The notes beneath the pieces are model-generated. The model worked only from the letters and a program-made list of their open reading frames with translations. It was not told the DNA's origin and did not search any database. The position numbers and the translations under genes are program-made. From Purshia tridentata (taxonomy: Eukaryota > Streptophyta > Magnoliopsida > Rosales > Rosaceae), in NCBI GenBank assembly GCA_003254885.1, contig QANT01009338.1, positions 1 to 64,000 of the forward strand: DNA of 64,000 nt. Direction: 5' to 3'. Of this stretch, positions 1 through 10,331 are shown one piece after another. Position 1 is the first letter of the stretch; every line of letters begins with the position of its first letter.

Positions 1-2700
1 ACTCTCCGGCAAATTTTCCGGCCACATTCAGACAACTTTTTTTATTTTTAATCATATATTTCAATTATTAAATTGTCAAAAAAAATTAAAATACTTTGTG
101 AAATCCTCACCTTTAAATTTTGTATCCAAACAATAGAATTTCAAATCTAAGGATTTCAATTTCATGGATTTCAAATGCATAATCAAAATTCAAAAATTCA
201 AACGGGACCTAAGTATTTCATTCGTACAAGTAACCATTTTCGTTTTAAAAAACATGTCTTTCTTTATTTGGACTGTGAAACTTTTGGCATCATGATTGCC
301 AATTTGCCATCAACCCAAAAGCTTACCAACCACAAATTCAAAGCTATATAACAGTGGTAATATATAATAAAGAAACTTCACATGTGTAAAATAACGTAAG
401 TCATAAAAAGAAAAGAAAAGGATCTACGTGATATTCGAAGGGTATATCCCAAATGATTCTTTAATATGATGTTATGAGGCCCGTCTCATTTCCTCTAGTT
501 CTTGTCAAATATTTAGGTCATTTAATCAAAACTTTCTTCTCTTATTCCTCTACCATATAGTTGAGTTTTCTTTTTTTAATAAAAAAATAATATATTTCCA
601 CTAATTAAAATTTTCATAGGTTCTTTCAAGCTTATTTCACAACAAAAGAGACTTGGTTGTAGAATGAATTTTAAAAATATTGATAAATAAATCCAAATTA
701 ATAAGAGGTACATGCACAAAATGAATCATCATTTCATTGACTATTAAATACATAGCTTCTCAAATCCTCAATTTAACATTCTCATTTAAGTAAAAGATGT
801 CCTTATTTTAAGAAAAGTAAAAACATATTCTTCGGGTACCCCCTAGTATAGTATAGTGCAGTTACATAATCGGAAACATTCATGTTTTATATCCCTTCTC
901 ACAGGTCATTACTGTAAAAATTAGTCAAATTGGTTGTTGTTTTGTGAGGTCCTAAAATTTTTCATGTTTTATTTTTGAGGTGTTATATTTTCAAAGATTG
1001 CTTTTGAGCCAAGCCACTGAGAACTATGTTGTCATGTCATGAAATGTTTGGTCTTATAAACTATGTAGACAAAATATATTTTATCGGATAAAATTGAAAT
1101 GATGTTGGTTGCAAAATGCTGACTAGAGGTGGATTGGACAATCGGAAAAAACTGAATTGCAAGTAGTAACCGATGCATCCTCAAACTGATTTTCCTAGTT
1201 CATCTTGAAGTTTTGTTACTTATTAATATTTGAATTAGGCTTTTTGACTTATAAGCCATCATGATTAACCCTTCCAAACTCCAAAAGACAGTTTTAGTTT
1301 TATAAATCAAGTTGCTAATATAGCTTATTTCAATTCACATGGATTCAAGATTCCCATTGTCCAAAAAAACGTGTTATGTAGGTGCACAACCAAACCACTG
1401 CAGCGAAATTTTTGGTTTTTTAATGCCATCACATAGCAAGCTAATTAATAAAAGTAATTAGTTGAAATATTATAATTAGAGCTTTTTGATATACTACTCA
1501 TCGGATAATGTTGCTCCTAAATTTCTAATACAATAATGCAATTAGTAGTCGTTATTTATTTATAATATCCATAGAGTTGCTGTTTAAGTACTTTTAAATT
1601 CTCTTTACGTCTGTCATTTATTATAATTTTGCCCTTTAGAGCATCTCCAAAAGACTCTTCTATCTCTTCAAAAAATGAAGAATTCTTCATTTGAAGAGCC
1701 TTTTGGAGATGCTCTTATATCCACAACTTGAAAAAATCAATTTTATTTATTATTTTTTTATGGAAAATGGTGAGTTGTAGAGACTGGGGAGCAACTTTGG
1801 TACCCTACATTAAAACCTAATCATTGTGTGACCGACCTTGAGATTGATGGGATTCCTATTAATAAATTGTATGAAACCATATACCATCACATTTTTTAAA
1901 TGTACATTTAGATCTTTAGCAACACATGCATATCCCGTTTAATCAAAATAAGGCTATCCAAATGTCTACTCTCAAATTGTGAGCACCAACTTTTGGATAT
2001 CTATTGTCTTGGTAGTCTTTAATTTATAATCTAAATGGAAGGGTTTTTTCCATTTTATTTAGAATTTGATAAATTTTAAAAAATCACAATATAATTTATA
2101 TTATCCTCAAATTTCGTATAGCATAAAGTTTGGAACTCAATTGTTTTTTGGGACAAACATATTGTTATTTGATGAGGAAAAAAAACTTTTTACTTGGTTT
2201 TTATCACAATTTATTTTTAATTAGTGATATCTTTATACTATGAATGTGGAATGTGTTGATCATATTGAAAAATTATAGGCTTATATAGAGGTTTAGGTCT
2301 CTATTTCTATTAATGATTATTTTTGGAGATAAATGGTTAGTTTCCTTCATGCATTTTAAAGAATAAAAAATTCATGTGAAGGAAATAAATTTAAAGAAAA
2401 TCAAGATGTTTCTCCCATTTTTGTCATTATTTATTTTCTTAAATGGCTCATGCGACCCATGTCCCTCCAATACATTCATATAACCTACATAACAAGTAAT
2501 ATTCATTGCTTATTAAGGTAGTCATTTAATTTGTTATATATATACACGATATCCTCAGATTACAAATTAAATTTTTTGGCAGTTAGATTATAAATTAAAT
2601 GCCTACCCTGTTTACCCTAAAAATAATTTCCCCTATTTTCAAATTTAATTAATATTTGTTGGCCCAATTTTTTTGCAAGAGCCCAACCTTTCTTTCTATG
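1..2700. other. AT-rich intergenic spacer
   Basis: No reading frame with recognisable protein similarity was seen on either strand. The stretch is AT-rich and low in complexity, and the only structured element noticed is the foldback sequence near 1.65 kb, listed separately. The last few hundred bases lead into the aquaporin promoter. Confidence 0.6.
1638..1715. mobile_element. Short foldback (MITE-like) element
   Basis: A 78-bp hairpin. The left end reads AGAGCATCTCCAAAAGACTC and the right end is its near-perfect reverse complement, finishing GGAGATGCTCT. The centre (tcaaaaaatgaagaattctt) is itself partly self-complementary. Sequences beginning GAGCATCTCCAA and closing on their complement are common in plant genomes and are usually read as MITE or foldback remnants. 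No coding capacity and no clear target-site duplication were found, so the superfamily is undecided. Confidence 0.55.
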
Positions 2701-2797
2701 CGGCAAAAGCGTATGAAATTCGATCATTCCAGAGACGAAGCATAGAAGACAAAATCCAGTAACATCTGCACATTACGTGTCCCCTGTTCCTCATGCA

Positions 2798-2803
2798 CAC
2801 GTG
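2798..2803. promoter_or_regulatory. G-box (CACGTG) upstream of aquaporin
   Basis: The palindrome CACGTG sits in the context acacgtgtca, about 210 bp before the TATA box of the aquaporin gene. Plant bZIP and bHLH factors bind this core, and the ACACGTGTC context fits an ABA-response element. Role inferred from sequence only. Confidence 0.45.
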
Positions 2804-3006
2804 TCAGCCTCAGTAGCCTATAGCGGCGCAGTGCTTCGCTGTATGAATAGCAACAATGGTGTGAGCCTGTGAGATTAGATAGGCTCAAATCCAAAAATTC
2901 GGAAAAACCCAACGATTTCACAGGCTGTCGACCAATCACTATTTCGCTCCAATCCCTTTGGTTACCGGAAACCGGCTACAACTGGATCTGCCCTCGTCAC
3001 CTTCAA

Positions 3007-3014
3007 TATATAAG
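3007..3014 (+). promoter_or_regulatory. TATA box of TIP aquaporin
   Basis: TATATAAG lies 106 bp before the aquaporin ATG. A start of transcription about 30 bp downstream would leave a leader of roughly 70-80 nt, normal for a plant gene. Confidence 0.6.
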
Positions 3015-3112
3015 TAAGAGTCTGTAAGAGCCACACTCCAACCGAGCAGCCAGTACTGAGAAATCAAGTACTACTAAGAAAATCTCAGCCGTTCGATCTT
3101 CATCAACCCACT

Positions 3113-3992
3113 ATGCCGATCCGGGACATTGCCGTGGGCCGACCCCAGGATGCAACCCAACCGGAGGCCCTGAAAGCGGCCCTGGCGGAGTTCATCTCCA
3201 CCCTGATCTTTGTCTTCGCCGGCGAGGGTTCCGGCATGGCCTTCAACAAGCTGACCAACGACGGTTCCACCACGCCGGCCGGCCTCGTCGCTGCTGCCCT
3301 CGCCCATGCCTTCGCTCTGTTCGTCGCTGTCTCCGTCGGCGCCAACATCTCCGGCGGCCACGTCAACCCCGCTGTCACCTTCGGCGCCTTCGTCGGCGGC
3401 AACATCTCTCTCCTCCGCGGCATCCTCTACTGGATCGCCCAGCTCCTCGGCTCCACCGTCGCCTGCTTGCTCCTCAAGTTCGTCACCAACGGCCAGGTCA
3501 GCTAATCATTTCCGTTAATACGGTTATTGTGTGATAAATTGGTAATTGTGATTATTAACGGTATTTATTCATTTAATTATTTATATTTACACTGGGATTT
3601 TATCCTCTGCTTCACAGACTACATCGGCTTTTGCTCTGTCATCGGGAGTGGGAGTGTGGAATGCGTTCGTTTTCGAGATTGTGATGACTTTCGGGCTAGT
3701 CTACACGGTCTACGCCACGGCCGTTGACCCGAAGAAGGGCAGTTTGGGAACAATCGCGCCAATCGCGATCGGTTTCATTGTTGGCGCGAACATTTTGGCC
3801 GGTGGGGCTTTTGATGGAGCATCCATGAACCCGGCCGTTTCGTTCGGGCCGGCTCTAGTGAGCTGGAGCTGGGAAAACCACTGGGTCTATTGGGCCGGGC
3901 CTCTAGTAGGTGGTGGGCTTGCTGGGCTGGTGTACGAGTTCTTCTTCATCAGCCACAACGGACACGAGCAGCTGCCTACCACTGACTACTAA
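3113..3992 (+). CDS. TIP1: Tonoplast intrinsic protein aquaporin, TIP1 type
   Basis: Two exons (3113-3496 and 3618-3992) join in phase 0 to a 252-residue protein, the normal length for a TIP. Both NPA boxes are present (HVNPAVTFG near residue 84 and MNPAVSFG near residue 199), with six hydrophobic helices expected. The predicted selectivity-filter residues read His65, Ile187, Ala196 and Val202, the H-I-A-V set typical of TIP1; Val in place of the usual Arg gives the wide pore linked to water, urea and peroxide transport in this subgroup. The protein would act in the vacuolar membrane. Exon 1 is strikingly GC-rich compared with exon 2 and the flanks. The start is the first in-frame ATG before the conserved [10 protein letters not shown] block. 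Which TIP1 paralogue it is cannot be decided here. Confidence 0.95.
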
Positions 3993-6790
3993 TTAATTAA
4001 TTAATTAATGAAGCCGGAAAATTTGAAATGAAATTTTCGTTGCATGGAGGATTAAACGGCTTTTTCTCGATCTTGTGTATTTTCTTGTTATGAGGGTTTT
4101 GTCTTTGGGTTTCTTGTGTTTTTAATTTGGATCGTTCGATCTTTTCATCAAGAAAATCATGATCATTATCGTCATCATCATTAATGATCATCACCGGTGT
4201 TTGGCCATGGAATGCATTAGTGTGATTCTTTAGAGCCCAGGGTTTGAATTACTTGTATTATTCTGCATGCTCCGGTCGTATGATTAATTCGACTTCTTTT
4301 ATTTTCTGTAATTTTAAATCAGAATGCTATTATTGATTTTGTTTTAAATCTTTAGTAATCAACTTAACCACGGTAGTCTCTAGGGTTAGTCCAAATAATA
4401 ATATAGGGCAAAATAATAAATTAAAATTAAGATAAATTCAGCATTCTATTTCTATTAATATACCTACCTCTAAATTTATTTCTATTAATAAATTAAAATT
4501 AAGATAAATTTTGGATATAGAAAAATCTAATACTAAGGTGGCTATCTACCTACCTCTAAATTATCTACCATGCTTTGCACATGACTGATTAGACTATTCT
4601 ACCGACAATATATAATAGTACTTAGGAGAATGCTATTTATTCCATTTTGTTCTGATTTTTCGTCATATCGAGGTGGTGATGACACATGATATAACCACAC
4701 CACACCATATATAATTTCAATTAACCTATATATATGGCATTATATGTTTTTGGTTAATTATTATCTAGAAGACTAGACCATAAAGTTAGAAGCTTTATAC
4801 CATCTAGGATATCATTTTTTGAATTGAATGGTAAAAGAAGTTGATAATATGAAAGCTAGCTAGCTAGACGTTTAATATTTGCTTTTAGAATGTTAATAGA
4901 AATTAATCGGATATTGTCTTTAAGAAAAGACTTGAACAACTTGCCTAAAAAAGAAGAAGATAAAGACCATACATGGATATATATGTTATATGTGAAGCTA
5001 GCTAGTTAAGCTTAGGTAGACCACTAAAATATCTTCACAGAATCACAGAGAACTATTTTACATGCATGTGACTGTGACTATATGACACATACTATGATAT
5101 TATAATAATACAATGATTAAAGTTAAGAAATTTTGATCAATATCTATGTTAAAATATTCTTGTAGTCATGTGTATTAATCAAATGCTAGATATTTGGGTG
5201 TGGATTATGGTTTTGATTTTTTCTGAAGTTTTGTCTAGACTAGAGCAGTGACATATTCACATACGTACCCTACATACTGGGCACTTAGAGATTCCTGATG
5301 ATGGTGTTCATGTCAATCATGCATGAAGGTTAGAGAATTGAAGCAGAGCACGTGAAAGCTATCATGGACTCATGTGGTCCTTGCCCTGCCTCTTTTAGCA
5401 ACTTTATCTTAGCTTTCACTTTCAACCCCAAAAGCTGAAAGCTTTAGTGCTTCACTGAGTTCACTCCCTCTTTTTAGGCGTTCCTCTTCTAGCTTCTGTT
5501 CAAACATTTTAACCCTTTGATTTGGCGTAAATATTTAATTCTCTCACACTTTTTTTAATAATGAAATTATTAACGTTAGAATCAATCAATCAATTTATGG
5601 ACGGCCATTATCGCCTCATATCATACCTTTGTAGAAGCCGCAATGCAAGCCTAGCTAGGACGTGGTTTCAAGCTCACCACACATTGCTCTCAAGCTATCC
5701 AAACCATATATACATATCTTCAAAACCAGATTTTGGGTCCCACCGCTCACCGCCCAAATATATATACTGTTGGCGTTCCACGAAATACATTTAAATCATA
5801 CAGTTTAAAGTTGTTATCACTAATTATTAAGTTTTAATGAAAGCTAAGGCTTTTGTTTTTGTCTGAATTTTAAATATAGAGTCGATAGACTGGTACTTGG
5901 TGATGTACATTTACAAAATCAATAAATGGAGTACTCCACTAGTCCGTGGAATTATTATGTACGATAAGATATGATGAAGTTGGTAAGGTTTGGGTCCTTG
6001 GGAATGATGAAGAATAGTATCTAAATGTATGAAATGAGATAAATTATAGTAAGTATGTCACGGGTTCAACACAATGAAATAGATACAATATTAGTAAAAG
6101 AGTAGGGCCGAGTCAAAGTTATTATACACGAGCACAACACAAACTAAACAACACAAACACGAAAATAAAATAGATCCGAGCTAGGCATAAGTACAAAATG
6201 CACCATTTGACACCTCTAATGTCATCTGTGTAAAGCCACCACGGCCTTTCATGTTATCCAACAAATAGAGAATTCCAAGTTAGCTCTTGGATTTTCATAT
6301 GGTCATATGATCAATGCTAGCTGGTTTGTAGAAGCCTAGTAGGTGAGTTTCCTAGGCAGGTAGTAATATATTAAGCTAGTCATAGTAAAACAAGATTCAG
6401 AATTTGTACGTGACCACAAGATCGAGTTTGATATAATGCAATGACTGCAAAATTAGAAACGCACAACGACCCACATTATATATGGGAAACACATGGGCTG
6501 GCCACTTTCATGAACTGCGAGATATATATTAAGAATTTTCCAAAGGCCCAAGTTGGTGGTGTCAGCCCATGAATTTGGATTTTGGGATTGGTTCTGGTGA
6601 TGATTTTCAAATCATTGCACATAGGAAGAGATTAGAAATTGCATTTTCCTAAGTATCCCATGATTGGCTGATTTACAAGGAAACCAATCTCCTATTTTAA
6701 CAAAAAATAACTATTTTTTCAAACTTTTAATTACACATTTACATGACACGTGGTATGATAATTTTTATTTGTTTTATTATACGTAAATTA
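3993..6790. other. Intergenic spacer, no gene seen
   Basis: It begins with a TAATTAATTAATTAA run and the aquaporin 3' untranslated region. A short block (aataaattaaaattaag) recurs about 78 bp apart near 4.41 and 4.49 kb, and a GCTAGCTAGCTAG run lies near 4.86 kb. The small ORF around 5.56-5.79 kb has no recognisable similarity. Confidence 0.5.
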
Positions 6791-6879
6791 GGGTTTTGCT
6801 CGAGTCTTCGTTAATATAAATATGTGAATTCTATTACGCCGTTATCTGGTGTTTCATAAGCGGAGAATAGACTTTCAAA

Positions 6880-7840
6880 ATGTTTTTTAATTATGGAATA
6901 TGTTACTATTGTGGTCGTTCATTTCATCGCTATGAAGCTTGTCCTAACAATTTGAGTTATGTGAATTTTGAGCAAGCTCAATGGATAGGAGGTGCCCCTT
7001 ATGTCTTGCCTGTTGGTCATCAGTTGGCTATCAATACTGTTATTTGGTCGACCCCTAATGCCAATTATTCTATGGTGTTTCCTCAGCCACACTACGGCTC
7101 AAATAATTATGCTAATGGGCACACTGGTAATGGTGGTTACTCCTTGTCTACTCAATCACATGAACAAAGAGATGGCTCTGAAGTGGTGCGAAGGGGAAGG
7201 AGACAAGCACCTAGAAGGGGTCGTGGCTTTGGAGGGCATCCCTTGACCTCAAGACCTTCTGCTGGTGTAGGTCGTGGGAATGCTATTAGGAGGAGCTCTA
7301 AGAGAGGCTCATCCTCCCGTTCTCAATGTTATGATGCTAGGAATGAGGTGACACCTATCCAGAACTCTTCAGGCTCTGAACAAGATGTTCAATCTACTCT
7401 TGAGAACACTATCGTTGATCCCTACAAGGCAAGTCTATATCCCATTTGTCTCAAACTTTGTATATATGTAATTGGTCTTTGAAATTTTGTTGATGTTGTA
7501 CATGTTGAACTTTGTTCTAAACCTATAACCTGTGATCTGTTGCTTATGTTTACTTGATACCTATGTCGTTAACACTTGTGACCAGCTGATTGTCACTTCT
7601 AGTCGTCACTCTGTGCTTGTGCCTGGAACTGGAACTCTCATTGAGGATCCACTGGGTAAGACCCCTGCCTTTATAAGCCCCGAGATGAGGCAACATGATG
7701 AATTGGTTGGTGATGTTGATGAGGCTTCATTGGAAGATCTAAAAGAGGACTATGAACTGGAAATCGAAGTAGATAATGGAAATAATGTTGTGATGGACAC
7801 CAATGGGGACCATGGTTTTGCTAATAATATTTCTCCATGA
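6880..7840 (+). pseudogene. LINE ORF1-derived reading frame with zinc knuckle
   Basis: The frame from 6880 begins near a CCHC zinc knuckle of spacing CX2CX4HX4C (CYYCGRSFHRYEAC), as found at the C-terminal side of plant LINE ORF1 proteins, followed by a Gly/Arg/Ser-rich basic stretch. The frame closes at 7482, but AAG|GCAAGT at 7428/7429 is a consensus GC splice donor and ACCAG at 7585 a fitting acceptor. Removing 7429-7585 joins two open segments in phase 0 into a 267-residue product ending at 7840. The terminal ATGA overlaps the start of a LINE ORF2-like segment. The N-terminal part of ORF1 is missing. It may be a decayed LINE with a fortuitous intron or a frame kept by the host; no transcript evidence is available. 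Confidence 0.55.
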
Positions 7841-8041
7841 ATATTATTACTTGGAATTTCCGGGATTGTTCCTAGTTTTCTATTTTGTTTGAAGCTTTTA
7901 ATTTTAGAACTCTGTTTTAATTTGCAATTTTTTTAGGTGGGAGCGTGCTAATTTTCTAGAATTTAAGCTCCCTTTTTTATTATAGATGTGTGTATCAACT
8001 GATGATTTTGTGTTGGCCTCGTGTTGTTTTGGAAAAATAAT
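7837..8041 (+). mobile_element. LINE ORF2 start fragment, copy 1
   Basis: Translation from 7837 gives MNIITWNFR, which resembles the conserved N-terminal start of the plant LINE apurinic-type endonuclease (M-K-I-I-x-W-N-C-R-G). The frame stops after a few residues, and the rest resembles LINE 3' untranslated sequence, so almost all of ORF2 is absent. The block from 7792 onward is repeated at 8285-8558. Confidence 0.6.
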
Positions 8042-8284
8042 CAGTGCTTTGATATTTTAGTGTGTTAATAATTGTTTTATCAATTTGAAATTTTTGAATT
8101 TCATTACAAAGACTAAAATCACATTTACTTACAAGGAATGAGAGTAGAATGAATAAAAGTCATTATCATTATGTTTTACTTACACCAGAGTTCAAAAAGT
8201 AAATGGGCCTTCAAAATTAGGAATCACACCCCTATTTTTTGTTTATCAATCTTACTCTTTTGGGGGATTTGATATTGATTTTTT

Positions 8285-8558
8285 GATGGACACTCATGGG
8301 ACCTTTGGTTCTGTTAATAATGTTTCTCCATGAAGATTATTACTTGGAACTGCCGAGTTTGTTCTCGATATTCTTTTTTGTTTGAAGCTATATTATATTT
8401 TTGGAACTCTGTTTTAATTTACAATTTGTTTAGGTGGGAGCGTGCTAAACCCTAAACCCTAAACCCTAATGTTCTAGAATCTAGGCTCCCATTTTATTGT
8501 AGATGTGTGTTCCAACTAATGGTTTTTATGTTGGCCTTGTGTTGTTTTGAAAAAATAA
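8285..8558 (+). mobile_element. LINE fragment, copy 2, with telomere-like insertion
   Basis: A second copy of the segment at 7792-8041. The ORF2 start at 8330 reads MKIITWNCR, closer to the family consensus than copy 1, and again is followed by a stop and 3'-untranslated-like sequence. The two copies share the same junction between the ORF2 start and the 3' region, so both descend from one internally deleted element or one duplication. The extra telomere-like bases lie inside this copy. Confidence 0.6.
8446..8469. repeat. Interstitial telomere-like repeat, (TAAACCC)3
   Basis: Three perfect plant-type telomere heptamers plus TAA lie where copy 1 of the LINE fragment runs without a break (gcgtgctaattttctag). 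The repeat is therefore an insertion that postdates the split of the two copies. Confidence 0.85.
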
Positions 8559-8945
8559 GTTTTAAGTTTGTTTATTTATAAAGAATTAGAGTGAAATAAA
8601 AGAGAGTTATTTTCATTCTATTTTAGTTCGGACTTAGATACTATATTATATATGGACTTAGATTTTTTGTCTTACTTTCTTGTAAAGTCGATAGCATGTT
8701 CTAATTTCAGCCTTTGAATACAATCTCTCCCAATCTTGTAATCAAAGATTAGAGTCTTGTATCAGCTTGGTAACAACCTTACGCAGAGGTAAGGCAACAA
8801 ATCCAAGTCCACTTTATATATCTATTTGGTTGTTGTTATGTGTTATGTTATGTTTATCTAGCACTCCAATGTAAAATTATAAATATTTTCTTCGGGGATG
8901 ATCACATTGCCAAGTAAGCATGTGTAGACTGTGTTTGGATAAGGT

Positions 8946-9013
8946 TGACGTCATTAACCACGTGATAAATTCAATACAACGAACGCCGAACACCAAAGTT
9001 AGCCGACACGTCA
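8946..9013. promoter_or_regulatory. bZIP / G-box / DRE cluster upstream of RZPF34
   Basis: Within 70 bp are TGACGTCA (8946-8953), CACGTG (8959-8964), a GCCGAC dehydration-response core (9002-9007) and ACACGTCA (9006-9013). ABRE-like and DRE elements close together are known from ABA-, drought- and cold-induced plant promoters. The cluster lies about 290-360 bp before the TATA box of the next gene. Function is inferred. Confidence 0.45.
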
Positions 9014-9301
9014 CCAACGACATGGTTTCCAAAAAAGCGTTCCAGATTCTTTCATTAAACGACAACCAGCCCACAGATTCAGACCCTGTCAGCAAAGCCC
9101 AACGACCCTATCCATATCCATCATTCCATTTCTTCATTAATATCCCAACTTCCCAACCCAATCCAGACCAAAGCAGTCCCTCTTTACCTAAAATACCCTC
9201 CGGTCTGTAGCATAATTCCCGATTCCAGCAAGTACTATATGGTAATTTCATAGTTCTTTTCCCGCCAACCACTTGGACCTGGACTGTGTATTATCATTTT
9301 G

Positions 9302-9309
9302 TATATAAG
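9302..9309 (+). promoter_or_regulatory. TATA box of RZPF34-like gene
   Basis: TATATAAG, with a predicted start of transcription near 9335-9340. The leader probably holds an intron: AG|GTGCGT at 9412/9413 is a good donor and TTTGTAG ending at 9793 a good acceptor just before the ATG. Confidence 0.5.
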
Positions 9310-9806
9310 ACCAGCCCACAAGCTTTAGACCACTTCGAGTCGTCTTCATTCTTCACTCAGTATTCATTTTATCCCAACCAAGAAACAGTTCGCTTCTCTC
9401 TTCAGTCTTCAGGTGCGTAACATCAACCCTGCGACGTCGTATTAAGTCTCTTATAGATATTAATTACTCAATGTCACCTAATTATTTATTACATTGGGTG
9501 GTGCAATTATTGCGTTGCATTCGAAACTTATAAGATATAAAACGTGGCCCCGGGAAACGACACCGTGTCGCGGCGCCATCGCTCATCAGTTTCCATACAA
9601 AGAAGGAAATATCAAATTTACAAATTATCAGGGGATTTGGATTCAGCCTCTGCGCTGTGTTACTTGCATACTGCTCTGCAAGGTAAGCTCGGCCTTTCTC
9701 ATGGAGTCATGGTCTTCTTCTTCTTCCTCCCTCTCTCGCCATTTTTTTACGGCTTGTTTCAGCACCAATTGTTCTGGGTATCTTGATTTGTAGGTAACTT
9801 TGGAGA

Positions 9807-10289
9807 ATGGAGAGCGGATTCGAGACACTGATCTCCATTAACGAACTTTCCCATCAAACTGATCAGTCTGCCATGGACCTGGGATCTGGCAAATTCGGGT
9901 ATTCATAATTCATTCGTCTCTAATTTTCAATTTTTTGTTTTTTTTTTTGGTTTTTGAAAACAATGATTGGTTTTTGAACTGATTCTTTATGATTAATTTT
10001 GGTTGGTGAAATAAATTTGAAGGTGCGCGCATTATAGAAGGAGATGCAAGATCAGAGCACCATGTTGTGATGAGATTTTCGATTGCAGGCATTGCCATAA
10101 CGAATCCAAGGTCAGTTGTTGCTATTGGGTTTTTATTTAACTTTGTTTAGCTATAATAATATTTATAACTCGGCATCTTATAGTTTGGGTGGTTTTCTGT
10201 TTTTCTTTTTGGAGCAGAATTCAATGGAAGTTGATCCTCTTGATCGCCATGATGTTCCTCGCCATGATCTGAAAAGGGTTAGCTGCTTT

Positions 10290-10331
<42 letters not shown>

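Noticed and set aside
3074-3423. Long ORFs antisense to and out of frame with the aquaporin exon 1
   Set aside because: They are shadows of a GC-rich coding exon; low-complexity Ala/Ser/Pro/Gly composition and no family similarity.
5338-5480. Possible microRNA hairpin near gctttcactttcaacccc
   Set aside because: Pairing of gaaagct/agctttc repeats is short and no known miRNA sequence was recognised.
5561-5794. 77-codon ORF in the aquaporin-LINE spacer
   Set aside because: No domain, splice partner or promoter; expected by chance.
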